A DNA stretch of 64,000 nucleotides from Oceanobacillus oncorhynchi (lineage in GTDB: Bacteria > Bacillota > Bacilli > Bacillales > Amphibacillaceae), in assembly GCF_000821065.1 (NCBI RefSeq), contig NZ_CDGG01000001.1, forward strand, positions 4,278,001 through 4,342,000. The letters are read 5' to 3'. The position numbers and the translations under genes are program-made. The notes under the pieces were generated by a model, which did not search any database, was not told the DNA's origin, and was given only the letters and a program-made list of their open reading frames with translations. Numbering within the stretch: position 1 is the stretch's first letter; each line of letters starts with the position of its first letter. Positions 16,835 to 25,196 of this stretch are shown piece after piece.

Positions 16835-17482
16835 TTAAACTGCATCATAACTCTTTACTAGTATTAGTATGCCTTTAGAGAAAGAAAAAGTACCTTTTTT
16901 TTGACTAAGCTCATTAGATATGCATAAAGATGATCCCCAATGTATCGTTTTATTTTCTAATGGGTATACAAATCCGGTCAATGTTAATCCGGCAGCCACA
17001 GGTGTAAATGCTAAAAAAGAAATATAAGAATATCCTTCCTCCTCCACTGAATAGCTGCCCGGCTTCAGCATTTCAATACGGTTCCCCTTATCAAGTATAA
17101 CCGCACGCTTTCCTTGCTGTAATAATGGGTAAAGCAGCTGCAGATTCATTAATGCATGATCCAGCCTGCCCCCAGTTGCTCCAAACAAGTAAAATTCACT
17201 TGCTTCCTTCTTTTTTCCCGTCTCGATAGCAATCTCTAAATCCGTCTGATTCTTCATCACCGGGTGCTTATCAAAAAGCTCCGCATGTTTTTCAATAATA
17301 GCATATTCGCTTTCAGTGACAGAATCAAAATCTCCAAGTGCAATGTCTATCGTTATTCCCTGCTCTGCTAAATAAAGTGCCCCGCGATCAGCGCCAATCC
17401 AAAAATCCACTTCCTCTTGATAGGTTAACAGATTGGGTAACTGTTCTTTCGGACCATTACCTACAATGCCGACACGCGTCAT
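16835..17482 (-). CDS. thiN: Thiamine pyrophosphokinase
   Basis: Transfers pyrophosphate from ATP to thiamine to make TPP. The catalytic domain shows WIGADRGALYL, ALGDFDSV, KNQTDLEIAIE and FGATGGRLDHALMN, all standard family motifs with metal-binding aspartates; the C-terminal third is the vitamin B1-binding beta sandwich. At 215 residues it is full length. The ATG overlaps the rpe stop by four bases, so it is the last gene of prpC-prkC-rsgA-rpe-thiN. It is thematically linked to the TPP riboswitch at 52295 but not adjacent to it. Confidence 0.95.
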   Translation of the reverse strand: MTRVGIVGNGPKEQLPNLLTYQEEVDFWIGADRGALYLAEQGITIDIALGDFDSVTESEYAIIEKHAELFDKHPVMKNQTDLEIAIETGKKKEASEFYLFGATGGRLDHALMNLQLLYPLLQQGKRAVILDKGNRIEMLKPGSYSVEEEGYSYISFLAFTPVAAGLTLTGFVYPLENKTIHWGSSLCISNELSQKKGTFSFSKGILILVKSYDAV

Positions 17483-18135
17483 TGTTTCTCTGCACTCTTG
17501 CGAATCACGTCAATGGCTGCTTTTCGGTCACGCTGATTAAAAATAGCACTTCCTGCGACTAATACATCTGCACCATTTTCCGTACATACAGGCGCAGTTT
17601 CCTCATTTACTCCGCCATCGATTTCTATTTCAAAGCTTAAGCCCATTTCTTCACGCCAGGAGGCTATCTGGGCAACCTTAGGGACAACTTCTTTAATGAA
17701 AGACTGCCCCCCAAAGCCTGGATTCACAGTCATCAATAAAACAAGATCCACTTCCGTTAAAACCGGCTTAATGGCTTCGGCTGAAGTGCCCGGGTTAATA
17801 ACGACGCCAGGCTTTACACCATGGGAGCGAATCAATTGTAATGTACGGTGCAGATGCACACAGGCTTCTTGATGGACGGTAATGATAGATGCACTTTTAG
17901 CAAATTGCGGTATATATGCATCTGGATTTTCTATCATTAAATGAACATCTAACTGCAAATTTGTAATTGGTTTAATCGCATCTGCGATTAAAGGACCAAT
18001 GGTAATGTTAGGAACAAAATGTCCATCCATGACATCAACATGAATATAATCTGCCCCGGCTTGTTCCACTTCTTTGATTTCTTCTCCAAGCTTGGCAAAA
18101 TCAGCTGATAAAATAGAAGGTGCTATTTTTGTCAT
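17479..18135 (-). CDS. rpe: Ribulose-phosphate 3-epimerase
   Basis: Interconverts ribulose 5-phosphate and xylulose 5-phosphate in the pentose phosphate pathway. A TIM barrel of 218 residues beginning APSILSADFAKLGEE, with HVDVMDGHFVPN, HLMIENP, MTVNPGFGGQ and EIDGGVN, carrying the metal-binding His and catalytic Asp residues. It starts 2 bases after rsgA and overlaps thiN by four bases. Confidence 0.97.
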   Translation of the reverse strand: MTKIAPSILSADFAKLGEEIKEVEQAGADYIHVDVMDGHFVPNITIGPLIADAIKPITNLQLDVHLMIENPDAYIPQFAKSASIITVHQEACVHLHRTLQLIRSHGVKPGVVINPGTSAEAIKPVLTEVDLVLLMTVNPGFGGQSFIKEVVPKVAQIASWREEMGLSFEIEIDGGVNEETAPVCTENGADVLVAGSAIFNQRDRKAAIDVIRKSAEKQ

Positions 18136-18137
18136 AA

Positions 18138-19019
18138 TTAATACCTCGGCTTTCTCGTTTTAATTTCTTCTAGGAAACGTAAATAATGATCGTATCTGAA
18201 GTCAGCTATAGCTCCATCCGAAACAGCTGCTTTCACTGCACATTTGGGTTCTTTATCATGCAAACAGCCCCGAAATTTACAATCCGGCATATGAAGTCTG
18301 ATTTCAGGAAAACACGGTCCCAAATCTTCCGGCTCTAAATCGGAAAACTCTAACGCACTAAATCCAGGCGTGTCCGCCACAAGCCCTTCTCCAATTGCCA
18401 GGAGCTCTACATGCCTTGTGGTATGCTTTCCCCTTCCAAGACTTTTTGAAATCTCAGCTGTTTCCAAATACAGATTTGGATCCAGTGTGTTTAATAACGA
18501 TGATTTGCCGACGCCGGACTGCCCCGCAAAAACGGTCACCTTATCTTTAAAATAGGGCATTACTTCAGAAATCCATTCCGGCTCTTTGGATGATAACAGC
18601 TTCACTTCATAGCCGATCTCCTGATAGGCTGTTTGATATTCCTTAATTCTATCGATTTCTGCTTGCGCTATTAAATCCATTTTTGTAATAAGAATCAAAG
18701 GCTGAATATGCTTTGATTCTACAAGGACAAGAAAACGGTCCAGCAATAGCGGATTGAAGTCCGGAGAAGTTGCGGCACTGACAATTCCTACTTGATCAAT
18801 ATTCGCAATAGGAGGCCGAATAAGCTCATTCGACCTGTCTCTTACTTTCATAATGTAGCCTTCCACTTCATTACGAACTTCAAATTCCACAAAATCGCCA
18901 ACTAGAGGGGTGATTTTTTTATTTCGGAATACCCCTCTGCCCCTGCAAGCATAAACTCCTTCATTTGACTGTACATAGTAGAAGCCGCTTAATGCTTTAA
19001 TAATTCTTCCTACTGCCAT
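18138..19019 (-). CDS. rsgA: Ribosome small-subunit GTPase RsgA
   Basis: Circularly permuted GTPase that assists late 30S assembly. N-terminal OB fold; then permuted motifs in the order ITKMDL (G4), GQSGVGKSSLLN (G1) and DTPGFS (G3); then a C-terminal zinc finger with conserved CKFRGCLHDKEPKCAV. At 293 residues it is complete. It lies directly against prkC, and the B. subtilis protein is a PrkC target, so the neighbourhood has functional sense. Confidence 0.96.
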   Translation of the reverse strand: MAVGRIIKALSGFYYVQSNEGVYACRGRGVFRNKKITPLVGDFVEFEVRNEVEGYIMKVRDRSNELIRPPIANIDQVGIVSAATSPDFNPLLLDRFLVLVESKHIQPLILITKMDLIAQAEIDRIKEYQTAYQEIGYEVKLLSSKEPEWISEVMPYFKDKVTVFAGQSGVGKSSLLNTLDPNLYLETAEISKSLGRGKHTTRHVELLAIGEGLVADTPGFSALEFSDLEPEDLGPCFPEIRLHMPDCKFRGCLHDKEPKCAVKAAVSDGAIADFRYDHYLRFLEEIKTRKPRY

Positions 19020-21233
19020 CTACTCTTCCTCTCCATCATAGGATACAGTCCTTTCCGTAATTTCCTCGTCATCTCTGGTGATTCGATACTCGGCATCCGT
19101 TCCTGGCGCAATCGTTAATGTGAACGTCACTTCGGTATCTTCTGTTATTGTCTCTTCCCGATATACATCTGAAATATCGTTATTACTGTCACCTATATAG
19201 ATTCGCACCGTTTGCTCCTCTGGTTCTGCCGGTTCTGTTTCTTCTTCATTCTCTGCATTTGCTTCTTCATTATTGGAATCTTCGTTATTCGAATCTTCAT
19301 TATTTGTGTCCTCGTTCTCTGCATTCTCTTCATCTGATTCGCTGTTTTGCTCTTCGTCATTATTCCCGTCACCAGATGATTGTTCTTCGTTGTCTTCCTC
19401 TTGATTTCCTTCGTTCTCTTCTCCGCCTTCTTCAGCTGATTCCTCTTCATTATTAAGCGTATATGGAACCATATACGAAACAGAATGAGACCGCGGCGGT
19501 TCCTCTTCCGGCCCTAAAGAGAAATAAACATCAACGGTAGAACCTTTTTCAATATCTGTTCCTGATTCTGGAGATTGTCTGACAACAAGCCCTTCTTCGA
19601 CATCATCTGAATGCTCTTCATGCTTATTCATAACCAATTCATTACGATCAACATAAGCTTGTGCTTCTTCTTCACTCATTCCTGTCAGGTTATTAAGGCT
19701 CACCATCTCTGGTCCAGCACTGACTTCAAAAATAACCTTCGTATCTGCTGGAACGACAGATGATTCCGGATCCGGCTGCACCTGCGAAATTATCTCGCCG
19801 ACAGGCTGGTCAGAGTTTCTTTCAAAAGGTGTAATATCTTCAAAACCTTCTTGGTTCAATTGTGCTTCCACCTCTTCAAAATCTTCTCCGACAAAATCAC
19901 CAAATTCCACTTGTTCTGGCCCTTGACTGACAAACAGAGTGATTGCTGCCCCTTCTTTAATTGTTCTTCCAGCAACAGGATTGGTTCTCTCCACATATCC
20001 GGCCTCAATTTCCTCCGAATTAACCTCTTCTATTTCAACTAGAAGATTTTGACTTTCCAGTGCCTCTCTTGCTTCATCTGCCGGTTCATTTACATAATCG
20101 GCTATCGTGACATCTTGAGGCTGCATCGCATACACAACCGCAGCAGTTCCGATACCGATAAGTAATAATAATAGAACCGATATCCAGATAATTTTTTTCT
20201 TTTTACTGGCAGGTTTCTTTTTCTTCTTTTCTTTTTTCTTTTTATTGTCATCATCCGGGTAGCTTTTTGTCGGCTCTGTATCCGCTTGATGAACTATCGT
20301 CCGTCCTGCTTCTGTATCATCCTCGGACAAATCATCGTCTGTAATAATTGGAATCGCTTTTGTCTCGTCGCCTTCTTCATCCGGAATCGTAAAAGGATCG
20401 TCATGTAATTTTTCCGGTGACAATGCAGTTTCAAGAGCTGCCTCAAACTGATAGACATCTTCATAACGATAAAATGAATTTTTAGCTGTTGCCTGCAAAA
20501 CAATATTCTCTACACTCTGCGGGATATCCGGGTTGATTTCTTTCACAGACGGTGTATCACTTTGCAAATGCTTTAATGCAATAGATACTGGGGATTGCCC
20601 AGAAAAAGGCAATTTCCCAGTCAATAATTCAAACAATACAATACCTAATGAATAAATATCTGATTTTTTTGTTGCCATTCCGCCGCGCGCCTGCTCTGGT
20701 GACAGGTAATGAACAGAACCCAGGATAGAATTGGTTTGCGTCAATGCGGTTGCGCTGAGAGCCATCGCAATCCCGAAATCTGTCACTTTCGCCTGGCCAA
20801 AACGGTCAATTAATATATTTTGAGGCTTGATATCACGATGAATAATATCATTTTCATGTGCCAGCGCAATAGCAGAAGCGATCTGTTTCATGATATCCAG
20901 CGCTAGGGGAACCTCTATTGGCCCAAACTGCTGAATATACTCCTTTAAAGTCATCCCCTCTACATATTCCATAATCATATACAATACCTGATCGTCTTCA
21001 CCGACGTCGAAGATATTGACAATATTCGGATGAGAGAGAGAGCTTGCAGATTGCGCTTCACGGTCAAAACGGGCAATAAACTCCTGGTCGTGTACATAGT
21101 CGGTACGCAATGCTTTAACAGCTACATCACGCTCAAGAATGGTATCTCTGGCGAGAAAGACATTAGCCATTCCGCCGCCGCCTATTTTTCTCTCGATTCG
21201 ATAACGGTCATTTAGTAAGTGTCCCGTGTTCAT
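19020..21233 (-). CDS. prkC: Ser/Thr protein kinase with PASTA domains
   Basis: Membrane kinase sensing muropeptides/lipid II and controlling germination and envelope functions. Residues 12-270 are the kinase: GGGGMANVF loop, Lys40, HRDIKPQN with Asp134, DFG at 152-154. A basic stretch leads to one membrane helix at about 347-370, then three PASTA repeats at about 372-438, 441-508 and 509-575. Residues 596-673 are an acidic Glu/Asn/Ser-rich tract that splits the C-terminal beta domain between VPYTLN and TVRIYIGD. At 737 residues it is longer than B. subtilis PrkC (648) largely because of this tract. Its start overlaps the prpC stop by four bases. Confidence 0.96.
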   Translation of the reverse strand: MNTGHLLNDRYRIERKIGGGGMANVFLARDTILERDVAVKALRTDYVHDQEFIARFDREAQSASSLSHPNIVNIFDVGEDDQVLYMIMEYVEGMTLKEYIQQFGPIEVPLALDIMKQIASAIALAHENDIIHRDIKPQNILIDRFGQAKVTDFGIAMALSATALTQTNSILGSVHYLSPEQARGGMATKKSDIYSLGIVLFELLTGKLPFSGQSPVSIALKHLQSDTPSVKEINPDIPQSVENIVLQATAKNSFYRYEDVYQFEAALETALSPEKLHDDPFTIPDEEGDETKAIPIITDDDLSEDDTEAGRTIVHQADTEPTKSYPDDDNKKKKEKKKKKPASKKKKIIWISVLLLLLIGIGTAAVVYAMQPQDVTIADYVNEPADEAREALESQNLLVEIEEVNSEEIEAGYVERTNPVAGRTIKEGAAITLFVSQGPEQVEFGDFVGEDFEEVEAQLNQEGFEDITPFERNSDQPVGEIISQVQPDPESSVVPADTKVIFEVSAGPEMVSLNNLTGMSEEEAQAYVDRNELVMNKHEEHSDDVEEGLVVRQSPESGTDIEKGSTVDVYFSLGPEEEPPRSHSVSYMVPYTLNNEEESAEEGGEENEGNQEEDNEEQSSGDGNNDEEQNSESDEENAENEDTNNEDSNNEDSNNEEANAENEEETEPAEPEEQTVRIYIGDSNNDISDVYREETITEDTEVTFTLTIAPGTDAEYRITRDDEEITERTVSYDGEEE

Positions 21234-21991
21234 GCAGGTTCACCTGCCTCCGAGCCTGAACCGTCATGTGTTATCAAGATAAGCGATATATTATCTTCTC
21301 CACCGCGCTGATTCGCTAAATCAACAAGTTGGCGACCTATCTCATCCATCTCGTTATCTGCCGTAATATGTTGTGCTAATTCCGTTTGACTGAGTTTATC
21401 TGACAGACCATCTGAACATAGCAGCAGCCGGTCTCCCGCCTGCCATGTCAGCGTCTTTACATCTGTATCAACTTTGGCGTCTGTCCCCAGCGCACGAATA
21501 ATGTAATTTTTATAAGGATGGACCTCAGCATCCCCCTCTGTAATCTCGCCTCTTTTTACAAGCTCATTTACAAAGGAATGATCCTCTGTCAGCTGTTCAA
21601 CCTGACTGCCTCTGGCAATATACAAGCGGCTGTCCCCAATGTGGGCAATCGTAAGGGAATCTCCTATTATCACTACGGCTACAAGGGTTGTCCCCATCCC
21701 TTCCAGCTGCTTGTTTTCTTGCGATTTCTGAAAAATTTGTTCATTTGTTTCTTTAATTGTTTGTTGAAACCACTGTTCAATCTCATCTGTGTTTTCAACT
21801 TGTTCGGTTTCTTCCCATCTGTTTTTAATATTATCAACAGCCAGCATACTTGCTACATCACCTGCTTGATGACCTCCCATGCCATCAGCAATAATGGCAA
21901 TTGGCTGCTTGCTTTTATTTTCAAAAACACCGCCTGCATCTTCATTATGATTGCGAACTTGTCCGCAATGCGTTAAGAAAAGTCCTTTCAA
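21230..21991 (-). CDS. prpC: PP2C-family protein phosphatase
   Basis: Mn2+-dependent phosphatase that reverses PrkC phosphorylation. It has all PP2C metal motifs: RNHNEDAGG near residue 13, ADGMGGHQAGDVAS, AHIGDSRLY, TEDHSFVNELVKRG, LLCSDGLSD and GGEDNIS. The 253-residue length is typical. Translationally coupled to prkC. Upstream is 400 bases of repeat DNA where B. subtilis has rlmN, so prpC probably has its own promoter or depends on read-through from rsmB. Confidence 0.96.
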   Translation of the reverse strand: MKGLFLTHCGQVRNHNEDAGGVFENKSKQPIAIIADGMGGHQAGDVASMLAVDNIKNRWEETEQVENTDEIEQWFQQTIKETNEQIFQKSQENKQLEGMGTTLVAVVIIGDSLTIAHIGDSRLYIARGSQVEQLTEDHSFVNELVKRGEITEGDAEVHPYKNYIIRALGTDAKVDTDVKTLTWQAGDRLLLCSDGLSDKLSQTELAQHITADNEMDEIGRQLVDLANQRGGEDNISLILITHDGSGSEAGEPA

Positions 21992-22075
21992 GAGCTACTC
22001 CCCCTTTACAAATCCAAATATATATCCTTCTCAAATAATACTGATTACTTTTCGTAAATGAATGTCCACAAATAA

Positions 22076-22245
22076 GATAAAGTGAAACTTCATTTCGCGG
22101 GGCTTTTCTCCTCCACGAAATGATAATTAAACTAATCAGACTGTTACTTACTGCTGAAGTCCCGCTTAGAATTTTCGATTCTCTCTTCTCGAATCGGGAA
22201 TCTTACAAAAGTCCTTCAGTGGGACGAGTAATCGCAGTCCCAGTC
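22076..22245. repeat. Type A intergenic repeat (copy 1)
   Basis: About 170 bases homologous to 36177-36350. Both begin GATAAAGTGAAACTTCATT, contain a hairpin whose arms differ but remain paired (ATTTCG/CGAAAT here, ATTCAGT/ACTGAAT there), share CTTAGAAT and TCTTACAAAAG, and end with the hairpin core. The 21992-22391 space holds no gene; the remainder to 22391 is AT-rich. In B. subtilis rlmN lies here. Confidence 0.85.
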
Positions 22246-22391
22246 AATAACACCTTGATAAAACCGGATTATGCGTTTTTCATTATTTAAATATCCGTAT
22301 AGACTTCTTTATAATTATGGCACATTCTTCCGTAGATTAAAACTATGCATTCTATAAGTTAAATGAAACTTTTTCCTCTAGTAAACATCCT

Positions 22392-23738
22392 TTACCTATT
22401 CCGTTTGATTCTTGTCAGGAAAAATCCATCTGTCTGAAAATCTTGGGGGAATAGTTGTAATCCTTCTGATGACCAGCCTGGCGCTTGTTTTAATTGTTCG
22501 GAAAGGTCCTCTCTAAAGGAGAGGTCCACACTAAATCCATCATTTTTTTCTAAAAATTTCTGGATTACTTGGTTATTTTCTTCTTTGTCAACTGTACATG
22601 TGCTGTAAATAAGCAGCCCATCTGGTTTTAAAAGTTTTGCTGCAGCCTGGACAATATCCAGCTGAATGGCTGCAAGACGTTCAATATCTTGCACCTGTTT
22701 TTCATATTTTATTTCAGGCTTGCCGTTAATAACGCCTAAGCCGGAACAGGGAGCGTCGATAAGAATCCGGTCAAAGCTTGCTTCTTCATACTTTTCATTC
22801 AGTTTTCTGGCATCCCCTTGATGGGCAGATATCGAATGTAAATTCAATACAGCTGCTTTTTCTTCGATTAATTTCACTTTTTTCTGATGCAGATCATAGG
22901 CGTGAATATCTCCTTGATCTGTCATTTTCTCTGCAATATGCGTTACCTTTCCCCCCGGCGCACTGCATGTATCCAACACTTTCATACCTGGCTCTAATTT
23001 TAATGACTCCGCCGCAAGCATGGAGCTTTGGTCCTGTATAGTTACGAACCCCTCCTGCAAAAGATTTGTTTTAAAGATATTTCCTTTTTCAATCAAAATA
23101 CCCTGTGGTGAAAATTGGGATGCTGATACCATGAATCCTTCTCTTTCAAGCTGCTCTATAACCGTTTCACGATTTGTTTTCATAGGCTGAATCCGGATAG
23201 ACATAGGGAAATGCTTTAAATTTTCATGGCACATTGCTTCGGTTCGTTCTTTGCCATACATTTCTATCCATCTTTCAACAAGCCAGAGCGGATGGCTTGT
23301 CTCCACTGAGATTCGTTCCACAGGATCCTTTATCAAGGATAGGTCCGGCAGACCGTCCCGCTGCATACTGCGCAATATTCCGTTCACGAAAGAAGCAATC
23401 CCCTTATGACCGCGTATCTTAGCAATTTCAACGGATTCGTGAAGCACAGCATGATCCGGAATTTTTTCTAAATACACCATCTGGTATACAGACATTCTTA
23501 ACAGCTGTTTCACCCATACATCTATTTTTTTCTTATTTTTGATAAATGGTGCTAGATAATAGTCAATGGTTATTTGATTTTGTATAGTGCCATAGACTAC
23601 TTCTGTAAGTAATCTTTTATCTTTTTCAATTAAACCTTTTTGCTTTAATTCCTGATTTAACAGCAGATTGCTGTATCCTTTATCTTTTTCAATCCGAATA
23701 AGAACATCAAGCATGGTTTGTCTCAGTTGATATTTCAT
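22392..23738 (-). CDS. rsmB: 16S rRNA m5C967 methyltransferase
   Basis: Methylates C967 of 16S rRNA using S-adenosylmethionine. An N-terminal NusB-like RNA-binding domain (first 140 residues) precedes the methyltransferase domain with LDTCSAPGGKVTHIAEKM, the DAPCSGLG motif (first catalytic Cys) and YSTCTVDKEENN (second Cys). At 448 residues it is full length. It follows fmt by seven bases; rlmN, expected next in B. subtilis, is absent here. Confidence 0.96.
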   Translation of the reverse strand: MKYQLRQTMLDVLIRIEKDKGYSNLLLNQELKQKGLIEKDKRLLTEVVYGTIQNQITIDYYLAPFIKNKKKIDVWVKQLLRMSVYQMVYLEKIPDHAVLHESVEIAKIRGHKGIASFVNGILRSMQRDGLPDLSLIKDPVERISVETSHPLWLVERWIEMYGKERTEAMCHENLKHFPMSIRIQPMKTNRETVIEQLEREGFMVSASQFSPQGILIEKGNIFKTNLLQEGFVTIQDQSSMLAAESLKLEPGMKVLDTCSAPGGKVTHIAEKMTDQGDIHAYDLHQKKVKLIEEKAAVLNLHSISAHQGDARKLNEKYEEASFDRILIDAPCSGLGVINGKPEIKYEKQVQDIERLAAIQLDIVQAAAKLLKPDGLLIYSTCTVDKEENNQVIQKFLEKNDGFSVDLSFREDLSEQLKQAPGWSSEGLQLFPQDFQTDGFFLTRIKRNR

Positions 23739-23745
23739 AATTATT

Positions 23746-24687
23746 TTATTCTCCTAGTATGACGCCGATTTGAATCCTGTCCTGAGAAGCCTGCAAATAA
23801 TCTTTTACGTTCATGCGCTTCTTTCCGGCAGGTTGAATCTCCGTTATCTTTATACTTGTTTGCTGTCCGCACTGCACTGTAAAAGAAGAACTGTCCTTCG
23901 AGATAATTTCCCCCGCCGGTTTGGACGATGAGCTTTCTGCTGCTTCTTCTCCCCACCAGATTTTCATTACCTTGCCTTGATAGGTAGTAAATGCAACAGG
24001 CCAAGGGTGGAGCCCTCTTATTTGATTATAAATCTCTGCGGCGGGTTTATTCCAGTCAATCTTTTCTTGTTCCCGTTTAATGTTTGATGCGAAGGTTGCT
24101 AATGCTTCGTCCTGCTTCTGAGGTGTTATTTTAGAAGCAAATAAATCAGGCAGGGTTTGAATAAGCAAGTCTGAGCCAGCTTCTGCCAGCTTATCATGCA
24201 ATGTTCCGACATGATCGGTGTTTTCTATCTCTACTTCTACCTGCGTCAGGATATCTCCCGCGTCCAGTTTTTCCGCCATATACATGATGGTTACTCCTGT
24301 CTTCTGCTTCCCTTGTATAATGGAATAATGAATCGGCGCACCGCCGCGCAGTTCCGGAAGCAGGGAAGCATGTACGTTTATTGCTCCAAATGGTGCTATA
24401 TCCAGCACCTCCTTAGGCAGGATTTGCCCGTAGGCTGCCGTTATAATCAGGTCCGGCTTTGCATCTGCCAGCGCTTGAAAGTCATTCTTTAGCTTTTCAG
24501 GCTGAAATACCTCTATGCCATGTTTTAAGGCTTCTTCTTTGACCGGAGTCGGGGTAATAACTTTTTTTCTTCCTTTCGGCCGGTCCGGCTGGGTTACAAC
24601 AAGCACAACTTCATAGTTATTTTCGATAATTTTTTGTAAAACAGGGACAGCAAAGTCTGGTGTCCCCATAAAAACGATTCGTTTCAA
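23746..24687 (-). CDS. fmt: Methionyl-tRNA formyltransferase
   Basis: Formylates initiator Met-tRNA. The N-terminal domain has [12 protein letters not shown], a [13 protein letters not shown] segment following the catalytic Asn-His pair ([10 protein letters not shown]), and a C-terminal OB-type tRNA-binding domain. 313 residues. The start is TTG at 24685-24687 behind GAGGGAATAAA. Deformylase (def), usually next to it, is missing, and two repeat elements separate fmt from priA. Confidence 0.96.
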   Translation of the reverse strand: MKRIVFMGTPDFAVPVLQKIIENNYEVVLVVTQPDRPKGRKKVITPTPVKEEALKHGIEVFQPEKLKNDFQALADAKPDLIITAAYGQILPKEVLDIAPFGAINVHASLLPELRGGAPIHYSIIQGKQKTGVTIMYMAEKLDAGDILTQVEVEIENTDHVGTLHDKLAEAGSDLLIQTLPDLFASKITPQKQDEALATFASNIKREQEKIDWNKPAAEIYNQIRGLHPWPVAFTTYQGKVMKIWWGEEAAESSSSKPAGEIISKDSSSFTVQCGQQTSIKITEIQPAGKKRMNVKDYLQASQDRIQIGVILGE

Positions 24688-24712
24688 ATTTATTCCCTCA
24701 TTTCCTTCCAGT

Positions 24713-24941
24713 TATATAAATTGAAATTAATAGCTACCGCTACAGAAAAACACTACGCTTTCCGTGGGCTTGAGCTCAGCCTCCTCGAAAAAAAGAAGTT
24801 CGCTTTTTTTCTGCGGGGTCTTCCCTCCGCGCTTTCCCACAGGAGTCTCCGTGTTTTTCTTCCGCTAGTTACTGTTTTCAATCATTATTTCGTCATTTTT
24901 ATAAAAAAAATAAAGTGTAATTTCTTACTTCAATTTATATA
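24713..24941. repeat. 229-bp element with 13-bp terminal inverted repeats
   Basis: TATATAAATTGAA at 24713-24725 is perfectly inverted at 24929-24941. Inside is a long imperfect palindrome of the CGCTTTCC...GGGCTTGAGCTCAGCCTCCTCG type, ending CCCACAGGAGTCTCCGTG. No transposase is encoded; a 73-codon frame inside is an artefact. MITE-like in structure. I see no clear target duplication. Confidence 0.75.
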
Positions 24942-24952
24942 GATTAAATTAT

Positions 24953-25192
24953 GTTCAAAAAGTTCGATAAAAAGGACCGAGAAGATCGAGGCAGCGCAGC
25001 ATTGAGTAGCGGAACGTATGCTTATAAATACGTGAGCAACTCTTTTAATGGGGCGAGTAATCGCAGCCCCAACGGAAATGCAAGCTAACGAGCTTTCACA
25101 GGATATGGTGACTTCTGCGTTGTCCACAGGACGTGGACGTTCTTAGTAGAAGTTCCTTTTTTTCCATGTCATTTTTATTGGACTTTTTGAAC
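24953..25192. repeat. 240-bp element with GTTCAAAAAGT terminal inverted repeats
   Basis: Ends pair over 21 bases with two mismatches: GTTCAAAAAGT at 24953-24963 and ACTTTTTGAAC at 25182-25192. The interior carries a hairpin core at 25049-25071 with its own stem version, TGGGGC and GCCCCA. It ends four bases before the priA stop codon. The same ends bound the element at 47661-47882. Confidence 0.85.
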
Positions 25193-25196
25193 CTCC

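Noticed and set aside
24721..24942. 73-codon plus-strand open frame between priA and fmt
   Set aside because: Lies wholly inside an inverted-repeat element; no coding signals.
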